The notes: generated by a model from the letters alone, not told the origin. Positions 1 to 7,308 are shown, numbered from the stretch's first letter. The stretch is DNA of 9,525 nt from an uncultured Collinsella sp. (GCA_900551655.1 URWM01000042.1:1-9525); one strand, 5' to 3'. Made by a program: numbers and translations.

Positions 1-595
1 CGGTCGCGCGCGGAATCGAAACAATGCCGAGCGTCTTGCCAAACCAGTCAAAGTCACCTTGCTTTTTAATGCGGAACTCCTCGCACGGCTTGCCGCCGTG
101 TGCTTCCAGATACTGATTCACGCGCGTATTCCATACGGTATCGGCCACAAGGTGAGACCAAACGCCCAGCGTTAAATCGAGCAGCGACTGCGCCACATCT
201 TCGGACACAAGCGAGAACTCACAGGCGCCGGGACCGGCAACCGGCTCGGCATCCTTGTAGCGCTGGGGATAGTGCACACGGTTCAGTCGCTCGCGTTCCT
301 CGATAATCGAGGTCGCCGCGGCCGGCGCACCGGTGGGCGAACTTTTAAGCAACGGTGCCACATAGGTATCCCAGAACTCATGCTCACGAGGCTTAGGGAT
401 GGGCTCAGGCTTGGCAAAGTGTGTAATGCGGTACGGGATGGGATCGGCGATGCCGGGGACCATATAGCCCACGAAGATATCCGGAACCACGCAACCAAAC
501 AAAAAGGCATTGCGGTCGCGCACGCTATTGGCAAGCGCACCAGAGCGCTCCAGCAAACGCTCCGTCTGAGCGATATGAATGTTCCAGCTTGGCAT
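1..595 (-). CDS. Zinc-dependent phospholipase C-like protein (partial, C-terminus outside window)
   Basis: This reading frame runs open for 198 codons from the ATG at 595 to the left edge, so the C-terminus is missing. The N-terminus (MPSWNIH), the G-x4-PD turn at residues 34-39 and the segment GVWSHLVAD at 144-152 resemble the bacterial Zn_dep_PLPC family. In that family an N-terminal Trp/His and internal His and Asp residues coordinate zinc. No signal peptide or membrane helix is visible, so a cytoplasmic place is likely. The substrate is unknown, and many relatives are annotated only as hypothetical proteins. An in-frame ATG at 607 is also possible, but it lies only about 8 nt from the predicted transcript start. 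The 595 start follows a G-rich GGGGGTGG and gives the family-like N-terminus, so I prefer it. The family call is from motif memory and is moderate; that this is a real gene is near certain. Confidence 0.6.
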   Translation of the reverse strand, partial: MPSWNIHIAQTERLLERSGALANSVRDRNAFLFGCVVPDIFVGYMVPGIADPIPYRITHFAKPEPIPKPREHEFWDTYVAPLLKSSPTGAPAAATSIIEERERLNRVHYPQRYKDAEPVAGPGACEFSLVSEDVAQSLLDLTLGVWSHLVADTVWNTRVNQYLEAHGGKPCEEFRIKKQGDFDWFGKTLGIVSIPRAT

Positions 596-620
596 AGCCA
601 CCCCCATAAAAACCTGGATA

Positions 621-629
621 ACTATACCA
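621..629 (-). promoter_or_regulatory. Extended -10 promoter for the phospholipase-like gene
   Basis: On the minus strand the sequence TGG-TATAGT gives a TGn extension and a hexamer matching TATAAT at 5 of 6 positions. It lies about 25 nt upstream of the ATG at 595, in the short gap after cbiO. No convincing -35 box is seen at 16-18 nt. A GC hairpin at 640-653 (arms GCCGC/GCGGC) sits just upstream and could weakly terminate cbiO transcription, but its T-run is poor. The gene therefore may be partly co-transcribed with cbiMQO. Confidence 0.4.
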
Positions 630-674
630 TCACGGCAAAGCCGCGCGGGCGGCCACGCACGCTCTACGCAGCAA

Positions 675-1445
675 CTAGTCCGTAGCACCGCTTTCGGTTC
701 CATACGACGGCGAAGGCGCCTCGACCACATGGTGGTATCGATCGATATAGATTGCACGGGCGCCCAGGCGTCGCACCAAATCCTGGTGATGTGTACTCAT
801 CAAGACCGTCTTACCCGCCGCGACGTAGGCCAGCAAGAAGTTGACCACGATGTCGCATGAATCCTCGTCGAGCCCATTGGTAGGCTCGTCGAGCACCAGG
901 ATATCGGGATTCATCGACACGACGGCGGCCAGCGCAACGCGCTTCTTTTGCCCGCCCGAGAGCTGATAGGGAGAGGCGTCGGCAAGGTCAGCAACCTGGA
1001 ACAGCTCCATGGCATCGCGCACGCGACGCTCGAGCTCGTCTGCCGGCAGCCCCATTTGAGCCGGGCCAAACGCGACTTCCTCGCCGACCGTGGCACAAAA
1101 GAGCTGCGCATCGGCGTTTTGGAACACAAAGCCCACGCGCTGATGGAACCGCTGGGCCGTCGCGGAATCCTTGAGATATGCGGCATCGACCGCATGCCCG
1201 TCGAACAGGTACGCACCCGCGTCCGCAAGCTCAAGGCCGTTGATAAGACGCATGATCGTCGTCTTGCCGCAGCCGTTAGGACCAAGCAGAGCAACGAGCT
1301 CCCCACGGTTCACCTGCAATGAAACGCCGTCGACCACCGTATGACCCGCATAGGAAAACACCACGTCGCGAAACTCGATGAGCGGCGTAACCTCGGCGCC
1401 GGCAGCACCGCTCGCACCCATCGCGTTATTCGTATCGTTTGCCAA
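675..1445 (-). CDS. cbiO: Energy-coupling factor transporter ATPase, CbiO/NikO type
   Basis: This is the 256-residue ATPase of a group I ECF importer, which powers Ni2+ or Co2+ uptake at the cytoplasmic face of the membrane. All ABC motifs are intact: Walker A GPNGCGKT (55-62), Q-loop Gln109 in VFQN, signature LSGGQ (162-166), Walker B ILVLDE (182-187), D-loop GLD and switch His219 in STHH. The sequence GFVFQNADAQLF is typical of CbiO/EcfA proteins. Only one ATPase is encoded, as expected for dedicated CbiMQO systems that use a homodimer. The start is TTG at 1445, chosen because GGAAGGG lies 7 nt upstream; the next in-frame ATG, codon 9, has no ribosome binding site. Residues 1-20 are an Ala/Gly-rich extension before the core. 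It lies 44 bp after cbiQ and is the last gene of the operon. Family assignment is secure; the metal is inferred. Confidence 0.93.
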   Translation of the reverse strand: MANDTNNAMGASGAAGAEVTPLIEFRDVVFSYAGHTVVDGVSLQVNRGELVALLGPNGCGKTTIMRLINGLELADAGAYLFDGHAVDAAYLKDSATAQRFHQRVGFVFQNADAQLFCATVGEEVAFGPAQMGLPADELERRVRDAMELFQVADLADASPYQLSGGQKKRVALAAVVSMNPDILVLDEPTNGLDEDSCDIVVNFLLAYVAAGKTVLMSTHHQDLVRRLGARAIYIDRYHHVVEAPSPSYGTESGATD

Positions 1446-1489
1446 AACGTCGCCCTTCCCTACTCACATCAACGGTTCGACCGTCCGCG

Positions 1490-2326
1490 CTACAGCACCG
1501 CGCACAACACAGTGAGCAACGCCACAACGGCCGCGTAAACCGCATCGCGCCAGCCAAAGCCGCTCCGTGCGGGCGCCGGATACACGCCGGCGAAGCCGCG
1601 GCAGAGCATGGCCTCGTCCATCGCGCGGCTGCATTCCATAGCCTTGATAAACGTCATGCCCATGATACCCGCCAGCGAATCGGTGCGCGAAAAACCCGCA
1701 GGCGCGGAACCGACGCTGCGCAGCATGACCGATTCGCACAGATCGTGCGCCGTGCGTCCCAGCACCTCGATGTGCTTGAGCGCCATATCGAAAGTAAAGA
1801 TGACCTCATCGGGCAGGTGCAGCATTTTGAGCGCCGCCGACATGCGGCTCCAGGTAAGCGTCCATGAAACGCCCAGCACCAGCGACACATTAATGAAGGT
1901 CTTGAGCGCGATCTTGAGCATGGCGCCCGTGGCAGACGCGCCCAGCAGTAGGGCAGGCAGCGCCAGAACCACCGCGAGCCCCGCGGCAGCCAACGCCGGC
2001 ACAAAAGTCACGCGCAGCCCGCGTACGGGGCGCACGGCAACGAGCACCAGCGCAATAGCCGCCATCAACATGAGGTACAGCGGGCTTTGCGTCAGACACA
2101 CGCACAGGACGCAAACGAACATCCCCACCAGGCGCACCGGAGCCGAAACGCAAGAAAGGGCGCGGTCGACCATCGACCCGCCCTCGTGCGCGCCTCCACC
2201 CAGGCGAACCCGCTCAAGCAGGCTCGCCAGGTGCAGGACATTCTTTTGCATCACACGATGCCGAGCCCCCACGGGCTCATATCGCTCCTCGGCCGCAAGC
2301 CAGCTAGGCAGCTCGACCATCTGCAT
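1490..2326 (-). CDS. cbiQ: Energy-coupling factor transmembrane protein, CbiQ/NikQ type
   Basis: This 278-residue membrane protein is the T (scaffold) component that couples the CbiO ATPase to the metal-binding CbiM subunit. Hydrophobic segments are visible at about residues 64-100, 105-130, 140-158 and 262-278. The cytoplasmic coupling region lies between about 160 and 245, as in the family. The second coupling motif, normally Ala-Arg-Gly, reads Cys-Arg-Gly at 242-244 within AMLCRGFAG. The first is degenerate (LRSVG, 202-206). The N-terminal 60 residues are soluble, with the HRVMQKN segment near residue 23. The ATG at 2326 is 4 bp downstream of the cbiM stop codon, pointing to translational coupling; AAGGA inside the end of cbiM can serve as ribosome binding site. 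Position between cbiM and cbiO supports the call as much as the sequence does. Confidence 0.88.
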   Translation of the reverse strand: MQMVELPSWLAAEERYEPVGARHRVMQKNVLHLASLLERVRLGGGAHEGGSMVDRALSCVSAPVRLVGMFVCVLCVCLTQSPLYLMLMAAIALVLVAVRPVRGLRVTFVPALAAAGLAVVLALPALLLGASATGAMLKIALKTFINVSLVLGVSWTLTWSRMSAALKMLHLPDEVIFTFDMALKHIEVLGRTAHDLCESVMLRSVGSAPAGFSRTDSLAGIMGMTFIKAMECSRAMDEAMLCRGFAGVYPAPARSGFGWRDAVYAAVVALLTVLCAVL

Positions 2327-2330
2327 GCGC

Positions 2331-3389
2331 TCAGTTTTCCTTAACCGTCAGCGAGATCAGACGGAATGCGATGGTGAGCACCGCCACGCCAATCACGCCC
2401 GAAAGAATATACATCGCGGCCTGGCCGGCAAAGCCAAGGCCCTGCTCCTCGGAATAGGCCTGCAGATAATCGCCCGTGGGCAGGGCATCGGCAAAGGTCG
2501 GGGTATCGAGGCCGACCGAAGCCTGCAGGCTGTCATCGCCAGCCTCCTGAACGGCGGTCGCGGCGCCCTCGGCGTCCCACTCACCCCAGGCGTCACCCGT
2601 GGCCAGCAGGCCCAGCGGCGTGGCTACGACAAGCACGGCAACCAGGATGAGCGTGGGGACCAGCAAGGTCTTCTTGGCAGCAGCGCCCTCGGTGGCAAGC
2701 TGACCATCGGCGGCCTCGGGGCCGACGATAATGCTCGGCGCCGTCTTCTTAATGAAACCGTAGATGGCGGCCGTCGCCACGCCCTCGATCACGCCGGCAA
2801 CCAGCATATGCGGGATCAACATGGCCGGAATAGCCACGGACAGCGGGAAGGGGCAGTACAGAGGGGCGCCCGAAGCGTTGGTAAAGAGCATCGGCTGAAT
2901 ACCAAACTCGATTGCCGCACACAGGGCCGCCAGACACAGACCGACCCAACCGCTCACGATGGCAGAAACCGAGGTGCCCCAGCTCTTGTCGTGCAGACGG
3001 CTGTTGAGCGCACGGAACACGATAGCAGCGACAAACGGCAGCACAAAGGCCATGTTAAAGCAGTTGGCGCCAAAGGACAGAACGCCGCCGTCGCCAAACA
3101 GCAGCGCCTGCAGCGCCAGCGCGACCGAAACCGCGATGGCAGCGGCCTCGGGGCCCAGCAGCAGCGCGATGAGCGCGCCGCCAACGGCGTGGCCAGTGGT
3201 ACCGCCGGGCAGCGGCACATTGAACATCATAAGCAGGAAGGAGAACGCGGCGCAGATGCCCAGGAAAGCCATGTGCTCGCGATCGAGCGTGGCGCGCACC
3301 TTCTTGATGCAGTGGACCCATACGGGCACCATCGCCACCGCCATAACGGCATCGGTCTGCGGAGACAGATAATTATCGGGAATATGCAT
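2331..3389 (-). CDS. cbiM: Ni/Co ECF transporter substrate-specific component, CbiM/NikM with fused C-terminal N-like domain
   Basis: This 352-residue membrane protein binds the metal ion and moves it across the membrane. I place the start at the ATG at 3389, although a TTG four codons upstream is in frame. From 3389 the protein begins Met-His-Ile-Pro-Asp, and the next conserved histidine (PLPGGTTGHAVGG) falls at residue 67. In the solved NikM2 structure the metal is held by the N-terminal Met1/His2 and His67, so this numbering fits exactly. GAGAGGG just upstream is a ribosome binding site and would lie inside the coding region if TTG were used. Further family motifs are FGDGGVLSFGANCFNMA and TPLGLLATGDAWGEW. 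The C-terminal ~100 residues contain a variable loop and one more helix, corresponding to a fused N component (PDGLE-like domain); no separate cbiN is present. It is the first gene of cbiMQO. Nickel is favoured over cobalt from the upstream operator only. Confidence 0.93.
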   Translation of the reverse strand: MHIPDNYLSPQTDAVMAVAMVPVWVHCIKKVRATLDREHMAFLGICAAFSFLLMMFNVPLPGGTTGHAVGGALIALLLGPEAAAIAVSVALALQALLFGDGGVLSFGANCFNMAFVLPFVAAIVFRALNSRLHDKSWGTSVSAIVSGWVGLCLAALCAAIEFGIQPMLFTNASGAPLYCPFPLSVAIPAMLIPHMLVAGVIEGVATAAIYGFIKKTAPSIIVGPEAADGQLATEGAAAKKTLLVPTLILVAVLVVATPLGLLATGDAWGEWDAEGAATAVQEAGDDSLQASVGLDTPTFADALPTGDYLQAYSEEQGLGFAGQAAMYILSGVIGVAVLTIAFRLISLTVKEN

Positions 3390-3413
3390 GAGCCCTCTCA
3401 ATCAGAACGTTGC

Positions 3414-3441
3414 GTGTTACGTTTCCAACAATCCGTAACAC
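3414..3441 (-). promoter_or_regulatory. NikR-like operator upstream of cbiMQO
   Basis: This is a perfect inverted repeat, GTGTTAC-N14-GTAACAC. The flanking spacer bases G and C extend each arm to 8 bp, giving a 28-bp site. It lies 25-52 bp upstream of the cbiM start, directly after the predicted -10 box. As I recall published regulon work, NikR sites in Desulfovibrio-type bacteria read GTGTTAC-N13/14-GTAACAC, and E. coli sites have another sequence but the same 28-bp symmetry. That a NikR-type repressor acts here is inferred; no regulator gene lies in the window. It could also form an RNA hairpin in the leader. Confidence 0.6.
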
Positions 3442-3607
3442 CGACTCTGCATACTAACAAAAAGGCGCACCGCCCACAACGCAGCACGCCCTTGCAATAC
3501 GTACGTTATTAACCCAGGTCCACGCACCGTCCAATAAAGGCCCATGCACTCCCAACTTTCCGGTCACCCGGAAGAGGGTGCGGTCCGCTCGCAACAAGGT
3601 TAACGCA
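3442..3607. other. Intergenic stretch upstream of cbiM, no gene seen
   Basis: Apart from the cbiM promoter boxes, this segment has no convincing coding frame and no recognisable cobalamin or NiCo riboswitch motif. It holds a small perfect hairpin at 3558-3573 (TTCCGG-TCAC-CCGGAA) and an 8-bp palindrome ACGTACGT at 3499-3506 inside a near-symmetric AT flank. Either could be a minor regulatory site, but nothing shows this. Confidence 0.5.
3451..3479 (-). promoter_or_regulatory. Promoter of the cbiMQO operon
   Basis: On the minus strand TTGTGG (complement of 3474-3479) and TAGTAT (complement of 3451-3456) are separated by exactly 17 nt. They match the -35 and -10 consensus at 3 and 4 of 6 positions. 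Transcription would start near 3444, placing the inverted repeat at 3414-3441 across the start of the transcript, where a bound repressor would block polymerase. The match is moderate, and the arrangement with the operator is the main support. Confidence 0.4.
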
Positions 3608-3702
3608 GGAACCCGCCCCCGAGAGGGGTTTTCTAAGGCAACATCCCACAGCCGCGAAGCGGCGAGGACGTTGCCGTGAAAACCCCGCAGGGGGCGGGTT
3701 CC
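3608..3702. repeat. 95-bp nested palindrome between pheT and cbiM
   Basis: Four layers of inverted repeat share one centre. The outer arms of 13 bp (GGAACCCGCCCCC at 3608-3620, its complement at 3690-3702) are perfect. The next arms are 9 bp (GGGGTTTTC at 3625-3633, complement at 3678-3686), also perfect. Then come 10-bp arms at 3637-3646 and 3666-3675 with one mismatch, and a core hairpin GCCGC-GAA-GCGGC at 3651-3663. Either strand as RNA, or a DNA cruciform, could fold into one long stem. Each flank is also a short CCCC/GGGG hairpin followed by TTTTC, so the element resembles two outward-reading terminators back to back. It may be a dispersed REP- or MITE-like repeat, but copy number cannot be seen here. 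Confidence 0.8.
3678..3700 (-). terminator. Probable intrinsic terminator of pheST
   Basis: On the minus strand, 14 nt after the pheT stop codon, CCCC-(C)TGC-GGGG forms a GC-rich hairpin followed at once by TTTTC. The T-run is short, and the hairpin is part of the larger palindrome at 3608-3702, whose longer stem could form instead. Placement directly after pheT and before an unrelated operon supports a terminator role. Confidence 0.5.
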
Positions 3703-3714
3703 GAACGGCAAAGA

Positions 3715-6168
3715 TTACGAGCGGACCTCGCCGTTTACGCCCTTGCACACCTTGGTGACGATCTTCTGGTGCGCCTTCTCGACCTCTTCGCTGGTAAGCG
3801 TGTGGTCATCCGAGCGATACGTGAGCGCAAAGGCCATGGACTTCTTGCCCGCTCCGATGCGGATGGGATCGCGATAGACATCGAACAGGCGCACGCCCTC
3901 GAGCAGTTTGCCGCCGGCGCTGGTAATACGGCGCTCAAGATCCTCGCAGGTCACAGCGTTATCGACCACGATAGCCAGGTCGTGCTCAACGGCAGGGTAC
4001 TGCGAGAACTCGCGGTAGTTCTCCTGATTGCGGGCGCCCTTAATCAGCTTGTCCAGATCGAGCTCAAAGGCAACGACGACCTCGTCGATGCCCATCGCCT
4101 CGCGCGCCTCGGGGTGAATCTCGCCGACCCAGCCCAGCACGGTACCGCCCGACAGAACCTCGGCAGCACGGCCCGGCTGCAAAAAGGCATAGCCCTCGCC
4201 CTCGACGGGACGGAAGCGGACCTTCTCGATGCGCAGCTGGGCGAGCAGCTCCTCGACAATGCCCTTGCCAAAGAAGAAGCGCAGCTTGCGGTACTTCATG
4301 TTCCAGGACTGCTCGCTCCACTGGCCCGAAAGCACACCCGCCACGGACTTGGTCTCCTTGGGCAGGCTGGCGTTCTCGCGGCCGTGGAACAGGCTGCCGA
4401 CCTCGTACAGGTGCACATTGGGCGTGCCGTGGGCCTCGTTGTAGGCAACGGACTGCAGCAGGCCCGGCAGCAGCGAGCGGCGCATCTCGGTCTGCTCGGC
4501 AACCAGCGGGTTCATGAGCACCACGGGGCAGCCGCGGCCTTCGGTGGACATGCCGATCTTCTCCAGGTCGCCCGGAGCGGCAAAACCAAAGGTCGTGGTC
4601 TCGTTGAGGCCGCAGGCGCGCAGGATCTCGCCGACCTTGCGGGTAAGCTTCTGCTCGCGCGTCAAGCCGCCGATGTGGTTCTTGGCAGCCGGGATGGTCG
4701 CCGTCACGCGGCCCATGCCCCACAGGCGCAGGACCTCCTCGATCAGGTCGATCTCGCGCGGCAGGTCGGGACGGAAGCTCGGCGGGGTGACCATAAAGTC
4801 CTCGCCGTCGCGCTCGACGGTGCAGCCCAGACGGGTGAGCGAACGCTCGATAAAGTCGGACTCGATGTCGGCGCCGCAGATGGCATGCACGCGGGCCAGG
4901 CGCAGCTTAATGCTGTCGATGGTCTTGGGCGCGGGGAAAACGTCGACATAGCCGGGAGCAACCTCGCCGCCGGCAATCTCCTCGATCAGCGCGCAGGTAA
5001 CGTTGGCGACATCCACGCAGCCGGTCTCGTCGACCTGGCGCTCAAAGCGAATGGAGGCGTCGGAGATCAGCGACAGATCGCGGCTGGTGTGTGAGGTGCG
5101 ACCGGCGTTGAAGCAGGCACTCTCGACCATCACATCGACGGTGTCGTCCTCGATCTCGGAATCCATGCCGCCCATAACGCCGGCCAACGCCACGGGGCGC
5201 TCGCCGTCGGTGATAAGGCCCATGCCGGCGTCGAGCACGCGCTCCTCGCCGTCGAGCGTCGTGAACTTCTCATCCTGCTGGGCGGCGCGAACCACCACGC
5301 GGCGATGGCCATCGCGCTCGGCAAAGGTGTCCAGGTCAAAGGCGTGCAGCGGCTGACCGGTGAGCATCATCACATAGTTGGTGATGTCGACGATGTTGTT
5401 GTGCGGGCGCACGCCCAGGGCGTTGAGGCGCTTGACCATCCAGTCGGGCGAGGGACCGACCTTCACGTTGCGCACGATGCGGGCGACGTAGCGGTCGCAC
5501 AGGCCCTCGTCGGCAATCTCGACCGAAAGCTCGTCGTCGGTCGCGCGGCCGGTCTCGGCCTTGATGGCGGGCAGCTCAACGTGGAAATCGCGGTCGAAGA
5601 TGGCGCCGGTCTCGCGGGCCATGCCGATCATGGACAGGCAGTCGGGGCGGTTGGGCGTGATCTCGCAGTCGAGCACGGTGTCGCTCGAGCCCACGTACTC
5701 GGCAAACGGCATGCCGCAGGGCGTATCCTCGGGCAGGATCATAATGCCGGAGTGGTCGCCGCCCAGACCGAGCTCGCGCGCGGAGCAGTTCATGCCCATG
5801 GACACGACACCGCGAAGCTTGCTCTTCTTTATCTTGACGTCGCCGGGCAGAACTGCGCCGATCATGGCCGTGACGATGTGGTCGCCGGCCTCAAAGTTCT
5901 GCGCGCCGCAGACGATCTGCAGCGGAGCGGGGTTGCCGTCGGCGTCGAGATTCTTGTCGCCCACGTCGACCGAGCACACATACATGTGGTCGCTATCGGG
6001 GTGTGGGGTCTTGGTGAGCACCTTGGCAGTCACCACGTGGTCGAAGGACTCGCCCACGGTGTCGATCGCCTCGACCTCGGTGCCGGTACGGATATATTCG
6101 TCCGAAAGGGTCTTGGGATCCTCCGGAATATCGATCATGGTCTTGAGCCAGTCGTAAGAAACGCGCAT
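3715..6168 (-). CDS. pheT: Phenylalanine--tRNA ligase beta subunit
   Basis: This 817-residue protein is the beta subunit of the cytoplasmic (alpha-beta)2 enzyme that charges tRNA-Phe. Domains in order: an N-terminal MRVSYDWL segment; an EMAP-type tRNA-binding domain at about 42-150 with QIVCGAQNF (84-92); a B3/B4 editing region at about 215-400 with DITNYVM, GQPLHAFD and ALAGVMGG (327-334); a B5 DNA-binding-like domain at about 415-485 with RPDLPREIDLIEEVLR; a catalytic-like core that lacks synthetase activity; and a C-terminal FDX-ACB anticodon-binding domain from about 722, beginning near FSQYPAVEHDLAIVVD. Length is close to the usual ~800. The ATG at 6168 has a near-ideal AAGGAG 9 nt upstream. 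It follows pheS by 63 bp, a gap with a small hairpin at 6193-6205 (CGGCT-CAA-AGCCG on the coding strand). It is co-transcribed with pheS under T-box control. Confidence 0.98.
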   Translation of the reverse strand: MRVSYDWLKTMIDIPEDPKTLSDEYIRTGTEVEAIDTVGESFDHVVTAKVLTKTPHPDSDHMYVCSVDVGDKNLDADGNPAPLQIVCGAQNFEAGDHIVTAMIGAVLPGDVKIKKSKLRGVVSMGMNCSARELGLGGDHSGIMILPEDTPCGMPFAEYVGSSDTVLDCEITPNRPDCLSMIGMARETGAIFDRDFHVELPAIKAETGRATDDELSVEIADEGLCDRYVARIVRNVKVGPSPDWMVKRLNALGVRPHNNIVDITNYVMMLTGQPLHAFDLDTFAERDGHRRVVVRAAQQDEKFTTLDGEERVLDAGMGLITDGERPVALAGVMGGMDSEIEDDTVDVMVESACFNAGRTSHTSRDLSLISDASIRFERQVDETGCVDVANVTCALIEEIAGGEVAPGYVDVFPAPKTIDSIKLRLARVHAICGADIESDFIERSLTRLGCTVERDGEDFMVTPPSFRPDLPREIDLIEEVLRLWGMGRVTATIPAAKNHIGGLTREQKLTRKVGEILRACGLNETTTFGFAAPGDLEKIGMSTEGRGCPVVLMNPLVAEQTEMRRSLLPGLLQSVAYNEAHGTPNVHLYEVGSLFHGRENASLPKETKSVAGVLSGQWSEQSWNMKYRKLRFFFGKGIVEELLAQLRIEKVRFRPVEGEGYAFLQPGRAAEVLSGGTVLGWVGEIHPEAREAMGIDEVVVAFELDLDKLIKGARNQENYREFSQYPAVEHDLAIVVDNAVTCEDLERRITSAGGKLLEGVRLFDVYRDPIRIGAGKKSMAFALTYRSDDHTLTSEEVEKAHQKIVTKVCKGVNGEVRS

Positions 6169-6231
6169 CTAACTGGTCTCCTTTCATAAATGCGGCTTTG
6201 AGCCGGAAACTGCAACTAAGAAGAAAGCGTT

Positions 6232-7308
6232 CTAGAACTGGTTCAAGAACCTCATGTCACCAGTCATCAACGTGCGCAGGTCGGGCAGGTCGTAGCGCAG
6301 TGCCGCGACGCGCTCGGCGCCAATACCGAAGGCGAAGCCGGTGTACTTCTCGGGATCGATGCCGCAGTTGATAAGGACGTTGGGGTCGACCATGCCGCAA
6401 CCCAGAATCTCAATCCAGCCGCTGTGCTTGCAGAAGTTGCAACCCTTGCCGCCGCACACATGGCAGCTCACGTCCACCTCGCAGCTCGGCTCGGTGAAGG
6501 GGAAGAAGTGCGGGCGGTAGCGCGTCTTACGATCCTCGCCAAACATGCACTTAACAAAGTAGTCGAGCGTGCCCTTCAGGTCGCCAAAGGTGATGCCCTC
6601 GTCGACGACCAGGCCCTCGATCTGGTTGAACTGCGGCAGGTGGCAGGCGTCGGCCGTGTCGGGACGATAGACGGTGCCCGGGCAGATCATGTAGATGGGC
6701 GGCTTCTGCGACTCCATGGTGTGGATCTGCACGCCCGAAGTCTGGGTGCGCAGCAGCACGTCGGACTCGCCATGGGCGTGAGCCTCGGGGTGCGCGACGC
6801 TGCCGGGGTTGTTGTCGACCACGTAGAAGGTATCGCGGGCCGAGCGGCTCGGGTGATCCATGGGGGCGTTGAGCGCGGTGAAGTTGTAGTAGGAGGTGTC
6901 GACCATGGGGCCGGACTCGACAGTGTACCCGATGCCGCAGAAGATGTCCTCGGCCTCCTCGATGATCTGCTTGATCAGGTGCTGGTGACCGATCTGCGGA
7001 CGGATGCCCGGCAGCGTGATGTCGACGGCCTCGTGCTCGAGTGCGTGCTTGAGGGCGGCGGCCTTCATCTCGGTGGTGCGCTCGTCGAGCATGCCCTCGA
7101 TTAGCTGGCGCATCTCGTTGGCGCGCTTGCCCATCACGGGACGATCCTCGGGGGCGAGCTTGCCCATCATGCGCATCAGGCCGGTGATGCGGCCCTTGCG
7201 GCCGAGCAGCTCAACGCGCGCGGCCTCGAGCTTTGCGGCGTCGTCGGCGCCTGCGACGAGCTCCTTGGCCTCTTCCTCGAGTTTGACCAGATCATCAATC
7301 AGACTCAT
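6232..7308 (-). CDS. pheS: Phenylalanine--tRNA ligase alpha subunit
   Basis: This 358-residue protein is the catalytic subunit that activates phenylalanine with ATP and transfers it to tRNA-Phe. The N-terminal ~90 residues form the coiled-coil tRNA-binding arm. Class II motifs follow: motif 1 around 105-160, motif 2 YRPDTADACHLPQFNQIEGL (214-233) and motif 3 GFAFGIGAERVAALRYD (324-340). A four-cysteine knuckle, C282-x2-C285-x4-C290-x2-C293, lies in the same place as in Bacillus-type PheS. The usual RTHTSPVQ loop reads RTQTSGVQ (187-194), and FHQ of motif 2 reads FNQ. The start is the ATG at 7308, preceded by AAGGG at 5 nt spacing. The frame is open further upstream, but that extension runs through the T-box terminator and antiterminator, so it is not coding. 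The pheS-pheT order is the common one. Confidence 0.98.
   Translation of the reverse strand: MSLIDDLVKLEEEAKELVAGADDAAKLEAARVELLGRKGRITGLMRMMGKLAPEDRPVMGKRANEMRQLIEGMLDERTTEMKAAALKHALEHEAVDITLPGIRPQIGHQHLIKQIIEEAEDIFCGIGYTVESGPMVDTSYYNFTALNAPMDHPSRSARDTFYVVDNNPGSVAHPEAHAHGESDVLLRTQTSGVQIHTMESQKPPIYMICPGTVYRPDTADACHLPQFNQIEGLVVDEGITFGDLKGTLDYFVKCMFGEDRKTRYRPHFFPFTEPSCEVDVSCHVCGGKGCNFCKHSGWIEILGCGMVDPNVLINCGIDPEKYTGFAFGIGAERVAALRYDLPDLRTLMTGDMRFLNQF

Noticed and set aside
1608..3512. A 634-codon open frame on the plus strand opposite cbiQ and cbiM
   Set aside because: It is antisense to two confidently identified genes. Its product is low-complexity, rich in Arg, Gln, His and Gly, with no domain; long antisense frames are expected in GC-rich DNA.
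3454..3711. Small minus-strand frame of 85 codons in the pheT-cbiM gap
   Set aside because: It runs through the nested palindrome and the cbiM promoter, has no recognisable domain and no good ribosome binding site.
3390..3714. Cobalamin or NiCo riboswitch upstream of cbiM
   Set aside because: I found none of the conserved boxes of either class on the minus strand. The perfect inverted repeat suggests a protein operator instead.
3676..5094. A 472-codon open frame on the plus strand opposite pheT
   Set aside because: It is an antisense shadow of pheT with Leu/Ala/Asp-rich composition, no ribosome binding site and no recognisable domain. The frame at 5305-6189 is the same kind of shadow.
6193..6205. 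Hairpin in the pheS-pheT gap as a terminator
   Set aside because: The stem is only 5 bp and no T-run follows, so pheT is still expected to be co-transcribed with pheS.
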